Made by a program: the position numbers and the translations under genes. The notes under the pieces are model-generated. The model did no database searches and had not been told where the DNA came from. It worked only from the letters and a program-made list of their open reading frames with translations. Below, one piece after another: positions 47,107 through 59,982 of a stretch of DNA of 64,000 nucleotides; the first letter of the stretch is position 1; each line of letters opens with the position of its first letter. Location of the stretch: assembly GCA_002224055.1 (NCBI GenBank), contig AZLU01000007.1:62001-126000 (forward strand). The letters run 5' to 3'. Source of the DNA: Pezizomycotina sp. ARF18 (taxonomy: Eukaryota > Ascomycota).

Positions 47107-48318
47107 GATCACTGCAAGAGAACGAAGATAATATATTAAACTATGATGAAAACTCAATTCATAAAACGAGGCCCCGGCCGGAGCTGGGGGGAAACAACGG
47201 AGTATAAAAGGATCTAGAAACTCCAGGGTCGGTTTAAACGGCTTCTGACCCCGTGGGGCCGTGGGGTGATACTTTTTAGTGGACCCATGTGATGACCAGA
47301 CTGCATTTAGCCGTATTGGCTAGCCAAAAACCAAAACGTCAGCTGCGGGAACAAAAGCCTCAAAGCCTCGGCATGAACACTCTTTCGGTTCGTGATACTC
47401 ATAATGGCATGATTACTAGCTACGCCGTTACAAGCAACTCACTGTTTGGAAGCCGCCGACGGAGTTTATTTTGTTTATTAGTTCATTCAAGATCAGTTTC
47501 TTATAGAAACAAATACCAAGGGGCTAGTCTATCGATAAGGCGTATCGGGCCATTAAAATTTTACGCGTAATTTACTTACGCTATGAGGCTGAAAGTGCGT
47601 TGCAAGGGGCGCGATATCGCTGTTCTGGCTCCGGGGGCTCGGCTCCTGAATATCTCCGACGCGCCGATTGTTTACTATAAACCTCTATAGAAAAAAACCC
47701 CCGATTACCAAAGCTTAGCTATTGCCCCCTCTAAATTTATATCTTACTGCATATGGTGGAAAGTTCAAGCTTACTTACTCTATAGATCTTGTTGGATCTG
47801 ATACCAGTCGAGTCTAGACGGTATAACAATTTTGACTACTAGGCGGAAAGACGGAAAGTTGCTGATTCAATGAATGAGAATTATTCCGCGAAGGCGATAC
47901 ACTGCTGAATCTACATCCATGAGATAAATTAAGCGAAGTATCATATATTAGGGTTATCTCTTGGCTAAACTAACAGTCTTGACGAAAGAGTTGCGGAGCT
48001 TAGTTTATAGCAATACAATGCTCTTGATAAGGCTTGAAGAATTGCAGATTGTGTTCTCTGTCAGTCCATTTTAACAAACTACTTGATGTATTAGCCGTAT
48101 CTTCATCCAGGATCTTCAAATATTACTAGTGTTGTAAGAAGCCGCAATTTACTTAGCTTATATTATATTTTTTCTCATTTTATAGATTCTTCTTAAGATT
48201 ACGCTCCCTAAGTTTTTATTCATAAAAATCCGAGATATGAGGATATTTCGGAGGAATGTATAGAGTAGTATTCCGCTATAATCGATTGAGATGAAATACA
48301 GTAATGATGCCGTAGACA
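47107..48318. other. Intergenic, AT-rich
   Basis: Promoter side of the flavin dehydrogenase at its left end; a short frame at 47289-47570 has no motif. Confidence 0.45.
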
Positions 48319-49241
48319 CTAATCTATTAACCAACATTGGCGGAAGGCGATGCAGTAAATAGCAAAACGGTGCGAATCAAGTAAAATGTTGAGAAAAGAT
48401 AAGTCGCCGCATTGGCATTTACCAGCAGTCTGACCGTCCTTAGAAGAACATTTGAGCCCTCCCGTGCACAATCATTCTCGTAACAAGCAGCACCGGTCCC
48501 ACCGCAGACACCTTTCCCATCGGACAGACAGCTAGAGCTCCAGCAAACCCTATCACTAACCGAAGGATCACACGCCTCCCCGTTCTGCTTCATCTGGAAA
48601 GTATCGCAAATGCTATTGATATTGCAGTAAAGTCCACTAGCGCACCCCGTAGCGCTCGGGTACTACCAATACGCGCCTTCTCCGCCGCAGGTATTATTCT
48701 CACCACAATACACGCCGTTATTGCAGAAAGGCCGACCCACCGGGTTATTATCAGCGGGACTAAAGCGGCACGCTGCGCCGAGCTCTAAAGACGATTTGCC
48801 GCACTGTCCGTTATTACAGACGTAATCCGTCGCACAACCCGAATCGCTGCTGCAGCCGTAGCCTATCCCCCGCAGAGTTTGTTCGCGGGACAAGGGGTGT
48901 CGTTGACGCAGGTGTCGACGTTAGGTTGGCACCCTCGACCCAGAGCAACGTTCGTTTTGATGCCTTAGCAGGTATGGGTGCCGCCGCATGATAAGCCGTC
49001 TGAGCATTAGCTGTCTTTCGTACAGGGTGCGTCGAGGTATCCACACCTCCGCCAGGTTGGCGAACAATGCACTCCAGCAGCCGTGTTGCAGAGGTCCTGA
49101 CTTGGGTCGCAGCTGGCATCGAAGGCTAGAGGCTGTTCGGCGCGCAGGTGAATATGATGACCTCCAGGTAGTGGAACGTAAGGCGAGGTATTAACAATTA
49201 GACAGCCGTAAGTAAAGAGTAAGAAAGCTATGATACTTCAT
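48319..49241 (-). CDS. Secreted cysteine-rich protein with Dickkopf/EGF-like spacing
   Basis: The ATG at 49241 (MK) is followed, after a frame break, by the hydrophobic IIAFLLFTYGCLIVNTSP, a convincing signal peptide. The mature part is packed with cysteines: FDASCDPSQDLCNTAAGVHC, PCPANKLCGGIGYGCSSDSG, CATDYVCNNGQCGKSSLELG, FCNNGVYCGENNTCGGEGAY, YCNINSICDTFQMKQNGEAC, CWSSSCLSDGKGVCGGTGAA and GKCQCGDLSF. A hydrophobic tail (LDSHRFAIYCIAFRQCWLID) ends at 48319-48321. About 300 codons. The even spacing (C-x5-7-C-x3-C-x4-5-C) resembles secreted disulfide-rich modules in general; no fungal family is recognised. Extracellular location is well supported; function is not. Confidence 0.65.
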
Positions 49242-50599
49242 TAGCGGGAATCACTATGTAAGAATCCAATTCTCAGGAGAAATTTACCTGTCAGGAGCAT
49301 ATTATCCTTAATTCCAACCATTTTTAGTCTATGGCATCTTCATGTTTCTGATTTTGGGCACTGACTTCTGAAATTTACCGATTTTCAACAATTGGTGTAT
49401 TTAAAATCGATGAATACAAGTCTTAGTCGATGTGTATATATAGGCACTCTGTCTCGACATGATCGTCCGGCAGGGGATGATTAGACTATATATACCTTCA
49501 TTGAGTAACTGGCCATCACATGCCGTTTATTAACTCTCTTTTCTTCTTCGACGGTTTTCCTTTTGTTTTCTCGTCCCTTTTCGTGACCTGGTTTCAATAT
49601 GTTTGCTTTTCGTATTTACGACAGATATTGAATTTTGACGATTTTCATTATTTTAGTTAAAATCACGTTTCGTAAAAACGAAGACATAGTAAAGCAAGTC
49701 AGGGCTAAGACTGGGCGGAGTGGATTTCCACAAGAAGGATTAAAAGTTGATGAAATGTTAGGACGCAAAGCCGCTAAAGACTATTTGATCTTGATCGTAT
49801 ATTATGAACTGGTATGGAGAACTATCGGTTTCACTAGCAAAAGTACGATTTTTTTCAAGCTTGAGAGACACGAATAGTTTCAATTTGCAATGGTGAATGT
49901 ATTGATCCGCTGAGGCTTCCCAAGTCTTCTGGCTATTGTCAAAGTCATCGATTTGTTGGCACGCAACGGTGCGCGAGATAAATTTCGGCTTTTAGGAGAT
50001 ACAATCGTGATAAATAATCTCGAAGAGATACTAGATTCTACTGGAGATTCTGTGGGCTATATCTTTCACATTCCTTAAAGGCATATTGCCAATAGTTGAG
50101 TTCTTGATAATCATTATTCACGTGCTCTATCCTCTTTCTTTCTTTCTTTCCTTTTTCTCCCCCCTTTCTTCCTCAACTTCTATCAAAGGACCCAAGTATA
50201 ATCCTAAGTTCACTTGCTAATAGATGACAACGCTGTATACAAAGTTTGCCAACTAGCTCGGGAACTGGTTTGAAATTATAAATTGGATCACTGGCCAAAG
50301 TCAATTCCTGCATTACCTTCATATTTTCCTGCAATTATTCAATGAGTTACGAGCTACAAGTATATACAGCACTGGTCGCGGAGCTTCATGATATCAATAA
50401 AATGGCAAAGAAGAAAAAGGCTCGCAGGCGACAAGCTCGCTACTTAAAAACTAATACTACTAACAATATAATCGATAGGTGCAGGAAACGAGGCTGCCCC
50501 TAATGAACGACATTTTCTTTCAGAAAACTTTCTCGTACAGCCTCTCTTGGCCTTCTTCCATTTTGCAATTGATCTAGGGCAACTAGGAGGCATAGAAAT
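49242..50599. other. Intergenic
   Basis: An 80-codon plus frame at 49635-49877 has no motif. CT-rich tract near 50130-50170. Nothing supportable. Confidence 0.4.
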
Positions 50600-51036
50600 A
50601 TGCCGTGTATCCAATATTTACCTCCAGAAATCCTCGAGGAGATATCTTCTCATTTGCCATTCAGCACCATCCGCGGGAGTATTGATATTGTAGGGACCAC
50701 ACGCGCGCCCCGCCTCTGGGAATGAGACTCGCCGAAGAAAGCGCAACGTGACCGCCTCGAAAGAGTGTCAATCTCATCTGCGCGGCGCACGGAGACGTGC
50801 TCCGTATCTTCGTCGAGGGGAATGGGTACGTTACGGTATTTGGCGTAGTCAAAGCCATTGTCGCTCATATTCAAGACTTTTTCATGCGAGAATACCCTTG
50901 GCTTGCACCTAGGGCCAAAAGTAGCGATAGATTACATTTTCCCAACGTCTTCTCGTCCTCTACAAATGACGGTTACTCGGATCCAATCATGTCTGCGAAT
51001 GTTTTCGTTATAAATAGTGAAATAAAACAATTCTGA
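50600..51036 (+). pseudogene. Short F-box gene or fragment
   Basis: The ATG at 50600 opens MPCIQYLPPEILEEISSHLP then FSTIRGSIDIVG, the first half of an F-box. After breaks a coding-like frame resumes at about 50760 (LICAAHGDVLRIFVEGNGYV, then ...FPNVFSSSTNDGY) and stops at 51036. With only about 145 codons it is shorter than the other F-box genes here and may be truncated. Confidence 0.4.
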
Positions 51037-51308
51037 GGCTCGCGTAACAGAATCAAGTTTAAGTATCCTTCGTGTTATCTTAACATGGATATATACATTC
51101 TAAGAGTTTACTCTGACTACGCGTGGCTATCGCGGAGACTAGGAGGGATATTGAATTATCCGTTTTGAGCAATTTCACAGAAATAAGACCGCTGCGGGAC
51201 AAGGATTACGGCGAAATATCAGTAGACCGCAATTTCGATGGTACGAAAAAACGTGCTCAAAACTCTTTATACCCAAAAAAATCGCTGTGAGACCCCAACC
51301 AATAACAA

Positions 51309-51402
51309 GGTTCCGTAGCTCAGTTGGCTAGAGCATCCGGCTGTTATTTCTGAACAGCAAGAAGCAAACCGGAAGGTCGACGGTTCAAGCCCGTCCGGTA
51401 CC
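51309..51402 (+). tRNA. tRNA-Asn (anticodon GTT) with intron
   Basis: The cloverleaf folds as acceptor GGTTCCG / CGGTACC (one T-T mismatch at pair 4-69), D arm GCTC...GAGC, anticodon stem TCCGG / CCGGA and T arm GACGG-TTCAAGC-CCGTC. The anticodon loop carries GTT at 51343-51345. An intron of about 21 nt (51347-51367) lies one base 3' of the anticodon, the canonical site. A-box TAGCTCAGTTGG and B-box GGTTCAAGCC are intact. Confidence 0.9.
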
Positions 51403-51414
51403 GTGCTATTTGTC

Positions 51415-51440
51415 TTTTTTTTTTTTTTTTTTTTTTTTTT
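51415..51440 (+). terminator. RNA polymerase III terminator (T-run)
   Basis: 26 consecutive T start 12 nt after the tRNA 3' end. Confidence 0.8.
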
Positions 51441-52859
51441 CGTGTTACTTACTCCACACCGTTTTTTTATATATATTAAATTTTTGTTTCGTGGTGCGAT
51501 AGATTTAGGTCATAGCCCTACCAGACGGGATTACAAGGGTTCCCGGCGAGGGAAAACATCTTTCGCTGTGTCCGCTGCTGTATTACCTGACAGTTATGCA
51601 AAGAAGCCAAAGTAGAATAAACACCCGTCGTGGATTCCTAGAGTGTCAGCAGTAGAAACGTAGGCTGCCATTTTGAGGAACCTAGTCAATACAATCCTTG
51701 TGGAGGTCAAAAAGGTACCCGTGGAAGGCTACAACGGCGCTGGGAGGGAAGCGGGTGGACAATGGGCAATCTTAAGCGGGAAAGCTCTGCCAGGGGGAGG
51801 ATTAAGCGTGCTCAAGGCCAATTGCCGAAAACCTCCGAACCTCGCTGGCGATAGATGATGAGTATACTGATACTCGTTGAACACCGTACCCAGATTAACA
51901 CTATATAGCTAAAGCTCATGAGATTATAAACTGTATTTTTCAATAGATGTCGATGAATAGAGAAGGTTTTATACTCGACGGACGTTAGAAACCTTTCTTA
52001 ATTTGCCCTGAGGCTCTCCGATGCCAAGTTTTCTCTTCCGAAATTGCCGAAGCGGATATCAACAACAAATCTTAAGCCCCAAGATACCCCAGAGCTCTCT
52101 AGGGACAGGTGAGGCGCATTTAAGAATGCCTTGGAAGACGAAAGATTGTATTGAACTGTCATCTGCATCATTTGTTTTTCTTTTTTCTTTTTTTTTGATC
52201 GTTGTCATTATTGCCATTTCTCTAATGGCCAGGAAGTGGGAGCTAAGAAAGGATTCGAAAAAAAAAAAAAAAAAATAGAATCGGAGCTTAAGAAACATGT
52301 TAAAGGAGCAAACTAAGTACAATAATTTTCCATTATACGTAAAGCAACGATCTAAGTATCATGCCCTGCGAGGGTGGACTCATACTGTGCATAGATGCGT
52401 TTAAGTTTTCGCGTCCCAAAAAAACAGGATTCGTAATCTCAGCCAGGTCGAGCCTCAGACCCACCAAGTTTCCGAATAGTAGGAGAAAAAAAATTTTTTT
52501 TTTACAATCATACCATGCAACACCGAATCATTAGCTTGGAAACAATGGCTATTGTACTTTTGATTTATGAGAGTACTTCAATGCAATATACAGTGCAGGA
52601 AACACAGTGACAAGACCTGGACTCGATTAGTTTTGACAGCTGGAGACCCAAGGGTGCTAATGCATGTCTCGTTAACGATCGACCTATTCCTATCCACTCG
52701 ACCACCTTGGACAGGTTAGACTTCTAAGCAGGCGGGCTCTTAAGAGCTCAAAATCGTAGAAATTCAGGGATGATTGAGCTTGAATATGTCGAAAAGATCA
52801 TCTCAGTCATGCTTGGAAATCAGGAAACGTATAATCTTGGGCTACTTTTATCTATCTAT

Positions 52860-52894
<35 letters not shown>

Positions 52895-55800
52895 TTCGTA
52901 TGGAGGACGCCTTAGACACGCTAGGTCAAGGCAAGCCTCGTTGTTAATGTTCTCCTCCTGCAACAGGGAATCGGTCGTTAGAAAGTTGACATCACCGCCA
53001 ATAACAATTTCTTGATATCACATGAGCCATGCAGATGAGCATCGGATGTGGCAGAGTTTTGTGTAATGTACGACGATATCCAGCCTACTTGATACCGTGG
53101 TGGTGCACACAAATAAAAGCTTCGTGAAACTAATGCATGGGATTTATTCGATACGAGGGGGCTGCTCCGGCCCCGCGGAGAATGATAGGCATCACCGCGA
53201 CTATATTTATCCTCGCGATCTCCAGGAGATAACGATGCCCGGGGTGTTTCTAAATTCATCTGAAAACGACAGCGATAATAATTAAAGAAATGATTGCATA
53301 CTATTCTGCAGGCAGACCTGGCCGAACCCCTGATGTAATCAGGCACCGTTTAGATCCTAGGAGAATAAAATAGAAAAAAGAAAATATTCAATAAGGTCTG
53401 TAAACCCGCGATCGAATACGTCGTGATCCCCGTCCCCTTAGAATCCAAAAACAGGAAACATTTGCGGCGAAATTTTTTCCCACGATTTTTTATCCCTCAA
53501 AAGATCATATTCCTCGGTGTTCCCGAAAACGCCGATAATTCTATAGCGATCCTTGCCCTGAACAAATCTCTGTCCAGATAAGCGAGAAGTCTCCCGGCCA
53601 ATTGTCAATATCCGGCCAGCCCACGAATCGTATATTTTTACTCCCACACCAGCAGTCCTAGACCAATAAGATCGCATATACATGGAAGACCTGCATGCCG
53701 TGATCTTTTACTCTTGACTCGCACGAGTGACAAAAGACCGCTAGGAGGTTGAAAAAGGTTAGATCAGCTATTAAAAGTATACGAACGATAAATTTTTGAC
53801 CTATAGGCTAAACCGAACTGGGATTTTACAATAGAAAAAACGATGTGAAAGCAAGCCACAACACGGGACCACACTTCTTTTCTGTTGTTTCTCCTAGGAA
53901 AACGAGATTTAACCATGGGAGAATTCCATCATCCCAGCGAGTTTCCGAGATTTCCGCAATCCGAAGTTCCGAACACCAGCTGATTGCGGGGTAGATGCAT
54001 ACACTCAGCAATTTTACACGTTTTTCTCTAATAGAAAACTCCCACACCTCTCCATGACGCTAAACCCTTTTCAGTACTTCGACTTTTTTCTTCAGTTCGA
54101 TGTTGAACGTATTCTCAACTCATAGCCCATTTAGTTTACCAATCGGAGGTTCCGGGGCGCTAGTGTACGAGGATTTTATAATAGTCAGTTACGTATTTGC
54201 GACGATGTTTTATATCGATTCTCACTGATCTCTTAGGCTAAGACGGCTAGATAACCGACCAAAGCTTAAGCTACAATGTCTTTTCGGATTTTCGGATTAA
54301 TATCGGGGACCTATGAACTCATTTTCACGACTTCGCGGTGAAGTTACAGCCCCTATTCAAGGTGCGATCGACATATAATTTAGCCCTAGAGATTATTATT
54401 ATTCCTTCGGCGATTAAAAGTTTGGGTCAGATCCTTTGCAACCCCTACTAGATCTAAAAACTTTACCGCTTTGAGATATATACCCGTAAGCGACTCCTAG
54501 CCTATTGCTTCCCATCTCTGTTTTTGACATTGAAAACTAGGATCCACAGTTTAGGTTTAATTTAGCTCTTGATCACATCACCATCGAGAAACCCAGGAAG
54601 AGACAAGGAGATGAAGGACAATCGTGCATTTCTTACACTGCAAGATCTAAGACATGTCACCGCGGCGATGCACTTCTTGCAAGGCATCTAAACGGGGAGA
54701 AGTCATGAAAAAGTACCAGACACACATGTAAAGCCTTATGATTTTTATGTTGTAATGCAACAGCGTATACAATATCGTGACTTCACTCATCGAGCATTTC
54801 TCTTGTGCTAGCTGAAGCCATATCTCCCAATATTAAAAAAAAAAAAAAGGAGGATCTGCAAAATAGCGACGGGGACGCCAGCTGTGCATGCTCGCTTCTT
54901 TAACGTGGGTATTGAATGTCGCATCAGCTAGTATACCCCCCAAGCCCACTGTTCTTTCCGAAGATGACCCTTACCAAGCAAACATGAACACCGCCCGCTC
55001 TAAACGAGAAACAAACGGGTGCATCCGAAGATGTTTGCATATATAAAGACACCTTGGGGGTCACTATCTTGCATCTTCTCTCATCACCACCAGCAGCACC
55101 TTCAACTCAAAGACGATGAGTTGAAGAGATGCTCACCACACTCTCTTACCAGACGGTAACGTACCATTACCAGATCCCTAAGGATAAAACCTATCATCCT
55201 CGCATATATATTCCCTCCATCCCGGGAGGAAAGTCATTGCACTGAAGCTTTCTTTACAGGCACTAGGTTGCGTTTTCGTCCCAGCTTTTCGAAGTCTTTC
55301 AAAAGCTCGGAGGTAAGGCATTTACATCCGCGATCGTGATTCTGACTTCCATCCGCGAGACTGACAACATTCATTAGAAGACTTTGATCAGTATTATATT
55401 GCTGAAAATGACAGGTCTTCAACCGCAACCTGGTAAGGCCGATTTTTTCTCGAAAGACCCACTGAGCTCCCTATTTCTTTCTCTCTTCAGAGCGCAAGGC
55501 TTAGCTTCTCATGGAATCCACTCTCGGAGAGAAAACATGGATGGCTTTCGTCTTTCTCTACTATCTGGTCGCTGAAAGCTATGATTTGGAGCAACTCCAC
55601 AACCGTTACCATTGTCTCGGATCGTTATTTCTAGCAATGAGTTGGTAAGTAGCGAACCCCCGCAGAAAATTTTTTGTTAGGCGTTATTTGCCACTTTATA
55701 TGACTGCGGATGTCAGTTTCAGCTGAACTTCTGCCCTATAGTAGGATTATCTCGTATCTTGGATTCTGCATGCTCCCAAACTCAATAATTGAGAAAGGAG

Positions 55801-56059
55801 AGTTCTACTAAAAAACCATAAACTACAGAGGAAGACGCGCCGGCACGCGCCAGATGAAAAGGTTAGTAATCGATTCTTTGATTTCTGGAAAAGATTGGTA
55901 TCGATATCGATGAAAATCGGCGCTAACACTCAAAAGCCTACAAAATCATGGCTGTGCACTATCCCTTAATACTTAACATCACGAACAGTTACCGTGACTC
56001 AAGAGGATCGCGCTTTCTCAGCTGAATTGTGCTGTTCGTGTCCATCATTAACTGGTAAA
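51441..56059. other. 4.6 kb gene-poor region
   Basis: No conserved gene in any frame. Several poly-A/T tracts (e.g. about 52260, 52490, 54836). Only short frames without family features; one, beginning about 55510 (MESTLGEKTWMAFVFLYYLV), might be a tiny exon but has no support. Confidence 0.45.
52855..52896. repeat. (TTTA)n microsatellite
   Basis: About ten uninterrupted TTTA units. Confidence 0.9.
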
Positions 56060-58560
56060 AGACACGCGTTCGGTGAGTGGTAAACACTCGCAAGTCTGCC
56101 CCGCTTTGTCCACCCATTCCCCGCCAATCACACCACCCTCTGTGCCTATTCACACATCCCTCTTATTACCTTTCACACTTCATCACTTTCCTCTCAGTGC
56201 GCCTCGCGCTTCATCTCGTTCCTACTTTCACCTCCCTCAAGTCTTTCCTTTGGATCATGATTCATGACCTTAGGGCTTTCAACCTAGACCTTCAATCTAC
56301 ATCATGACTTTTATATATACCCGCTCATCTGTAAGTTCTTCTTCACTTTTCTACTCCTCGTTAAGCTATATTCACTCCTTACACCCTTTTCATATACCTA
56401 ACATTGTATATTTCCTTCTAGAACGTTATGATGGTTGGCGTTTGGCGCTCATCATCACTTGCACTTCCTAAAAGCATTGATGTATTTCCCTTCCCTTTCC
56501 CCTCGCCTCATTACTTCCCATGCCCTTCCTCATCCCCATTGCCCATTCCCTTCCCATCATCTCCATCTTTCCCCTTAATGCCCTTCCTAATGCCCTTTCC
56601 CAAACCCTAATCCCCATATACCCCCCCTTCTCTTCTCTATGCCCACTTCCCCATACCCACTTGCCCATCTTTCCTATGCCCATCTTTGCCATTTTCCCAT
56701 GCCCATTTCCCCATTCCCCATTCCCATCTCCCCATCCTCCTTTACTTGCCCTGCCCATACCTTTGCCCATATCCTTCCATATCTCCTTGTTTTGAAACTA
56801 CTTTCATAGCGTCTAATAAACCGAGCGTTATATTAGAGTTACCGGTAAGTTTACAACCCGTGATACTTTACTCTGAGCATTATACTCTTCTGTAACGAAA
56901 ATGCAAGTAGAACCACTTTAATTTTTCGAATATTCCTTCAATATTGAAGCAAAGCTGTAAAGTACACTCTCATGCACTTGCCCTTCCCCAATTTCCCTCC
57001 CTCCCCTTGCCCACCTGCCTGCACATTTCCCATTCCCTCTACCTTAGTTTTTCCCTCTACCCATTTCCCTTATGCCAACTCCCCATGCCCCTCTCACTAT
57101 AACCGTCCCCCAATACCCACTTCCCCATGCCCCATCCCCCATAGCCATTTCCCCACTGCCCTTTGCCCTTGCCCATTGACTTATTCCATTTCACAATCCT
57201 GCATACCCACCTGCCAATCTCTTCCTCTCCCCTTTCTCACATCCCATTAAGAACCCTTATGCTACCTTTCCCGCATGCCTCTAGAAGCCTTGTATTCCAA
57301 CTTTGCACTCATGTGTTTATTACATTTTCCCTATATAAGCTCTGTATACTCTTAACCTCCCATGCCCTAATACCTCTTACTATTCGTCACTATCACCACT
57401 CCTCCTACCCCATACCCCCTCTCACTTTATGTTTTCTTATTCACTGTTCCCCCTCCACACCACTTCCCATTACCCATTTCATTGCTCATTCCCTCGCATT
57501 CCCCTTGCCCTCTACCCATTCTCCTGCATCTGCACCACATAACCCACTCTTGCTGTTATATCTTTCTTCCCGATTTTCACTTCCATCCCTATATTACCAC
57601 TACACGTTTCCTCGCCCGTCCCTTCCCCTTTCCTATGATATCACATGTGTTCTCGCGATCCTGTTTCAACTCCCGTTCTTTCTCAAAGCCCCATTTACCC
57701 ATTTCTAATGCCCTATTTCCCGAATACCCCATCGCCCTTTCCTTCATCACTGACCTTATCGATCCCTCTCCCCTAATAACCCCCCTCCCGCTTCTCCATA
57801 TCAGACACACCCTCCCCATTCCTGTAAACCACCATCTTTCAAATCCCTCTTTCCCACAAGCCCTTATCTTTCCCCCATTGCCCTTCCCCTCTACCCATCT
57901 CTCCCCCTGACTTCCATCTCTCCCCTGACTTCATCTCCACCCCCTCCCCTCACTCACACACCCCTTTCCTCCCTAATCCTCTTAATCCACGATTCCCTTT
58001 CAGTCAGTCCTATCTCTTTAGCGTTTTCATCTCAATTCTCAGTGTTTCCATTCCTTCGCCGTTTAAGCATCTTTCGTTCCATTTTCCAGTATATTCTACT
58101 TGATACCCCGGGTGGTCTTTTGTAACGTTCTTTATATTTTAAGTTATATATAACTTCTATATTTCTTCTTTTAATTGTTGAATCCCTTCTTTTCTTTGCG
58201 CTCTGCTCTATCCAAGCTTCCGTCCTATCCCTCTTACCCCATCCCCGTTCCTCTCTGCTCTATATACTCTCTCTTTCCTTCTCAACGCCGTATCTCCCCC
58301 TTCTCTTCCTTCCTTTCCTTTCCCTCCTGCCCTTTCCCGACCACACTGCACATAACCTTTCCCTTCGTCTTCACCCCACTTCCCTCCCCAGTTGCCCTAC
58401 TAATTCTTATCCCCACTCGCACTCCCTTCCTCCTTCCTCTCTCTGTCTCTCTGCCCCCTCCCCTCTTTCGTTCCCTATCCCTTCGCACCCATTTCCACCC
58501 TTCTCACTTCCCATCCTATCCTTAATTCCCTTCTCCGTATATTTTCCCAGTTAAACTTAC
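56060..58560. repeat. Pyrimidine-rich low-complexity island
   Basis: Across about 2.5 kb the plus strand is overwhelmingly C and T with A and almost no G. It is built from degenerate units around CCCATT, TTCCC and TGCCC (e.g. 56640-56760), so it looks like a decayed minisatellite. Two short normal-composition interruptions occur (about 56800-56960 and 58000-58180). Frames through it give Pro/Ser/Phe/Leu-only strings and are not genes. Confidence 0.75.
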
Positions 58561-58820
58561 TTTGCACCTTTCAATGTGTATAATCGTTCAATACAAAACC
58601 CATTCGCCACAAATACAAAAGACCAATCTTTTCCTTCCATTCTACGTGATATATTTATTACAAACACGCGATTTCGTAGTCTTTAAACTTTTGCGAGAGA
58701 AATAAGAAATAACAAAGGACCGGGCAAACCGTCAACGAATATCGTCACGGAAATTAGATCCAGTCATCTGATCAAACAAAAAAAAAAAAAATGGGAGGGT
58801 TCATTTTTTTCTCGTCTTTT

Positions 58821-59174
58821 CTAAAATGCGGGAGCGTCCGCTTGCTGATTTGCTTTTATACTCTCCGGCGGCTCGCGCGCTTGCTTTAGAATTCCCGTTT
58901 GTGAAGAAAATTTTAAATCAAACCGGCCGCCTTGCAAACCTCCCTCGGCTAGTTTGTACATGACCGGGTGATGGGCGGAAAGCAAGCGCGTTCCTGTCGG
59001 GCCTAGAATGTTGGGGGGGCTACGCCGGCTTCTCACAGATTTTTTTTTTTCTTTTTTGACCATATCAAAGAGGAAATAATTTACCAAATCCCACTTTGAT
59101 AATTTTACTCCTTTCTTTCCCCCGAGGTATTCCAAAGGCCGGACTGCACCTCCGAGCGATGTGAAGAAAAGCAT
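58821..59174 (-). CDS. Hypothetical protein, 117 codons
   Basis: An uninterrupted frame from the ATG at 59174 (MLFFTSLGGAVRPLEYLGGK) with mixed, coding-like composition, e.g. LSAHHPVMYKLAEGGLQGGR. Its central Lys run is encoded by a poly-A/T tract (59041-59057), which is suspicious. No domain or signal is recognised. Confidence 0.25.
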   Translation of the reverse strand: MLFFTSLGGAVRPLEYLGGKKGVKLSKWDLVNYFLFDMVKKEKKKSVRSRRSPPNILGPTGTRLLSAHHPVMYKLAEGGLQGGRFDLKFSSQTGILKQAREPPESIKANQQADAPAF

Positions 59175-59947
59175 GCTTTTGAATCTATATATATATATAT
59201 ATATTTACAATGGCCCTTTCTCCCTGAGTAGAGACTTTTCGCGAGAAGAGAAAAGTAATCAATGGGATGGATGGGCCACATCTAGGCCGGCCTCTAACAG
59301 TTCATTTTCACCCGCGTGGGCTATATGCTTCTCTGATCGTGGTACAGGTTTACCCTTACAGATACTTTTGACAAATCTGTACCCCGTTAGTATACCCACA
59401 ATCCTGTACTTTAGGATCACGATGAATCAAACATAGATATGTTTTTTTTTTTTTTTTTTTTTTTTTTTAATCTTTGTAGCCCTTTCATGATCATCTGCGG
59501 CCGCGTCAGCTCCATTGATCTCAAAGCGCGGCATTTATAAGCTTAACGAAATCACTTTTCGCATCTTAATTTACCAGAGGAACATCTCCCCTAATACACC
59601 GCCTGTATCTATATGCGTTCTTTTGATATCGCCATCATGAGCTTTCTCTGCGCACCCGTCTATTCCATCCCCAAAACCTCAAAAGTCTCGTCTAATCTTA
59701 CCTACCAATCCACAACCTCCCGCCAATACAAGGCCTCCTCCGTCATCGGCTTCCTTCGGGTCCAGAACCACAAAACCCCCCCACAAGGATCATAACCCTT
59801 GCGTATAATATCAGCAAAAAAATCACGCTAGATATAAGCAAACACTAAATAGTAAAACCTTACATATAGCTAAGATTTACACCCGTGAGCATATTACCGC
59901 TCCATTTAGTCCCCGTACATTCGCTCTTTAAGTCCCGGGTTCGATTG

Positions 59948-59982
<35 letters not shown>

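Noticed and set aside
52770-53015. Plus-strand frame with YLFIYLFIYLF
   Set aside because: It is the translation of the (TTTA)n microsatellite.
56077-58525. Several long frames inside the pyrimidine island
   Set aside because: They exist only because stop codons are rare in a C/T tract; products are Pro/Ser/Phe/Leu strings with no coding pattern.
59938-59980. B-box-like GGTTCGATTG followed by a 33-base A-run, resembling a tRNA-derived SINE end
   Set aside because: No A-box at the right distance and no cloverleaf; a single weak B-box is not enough.
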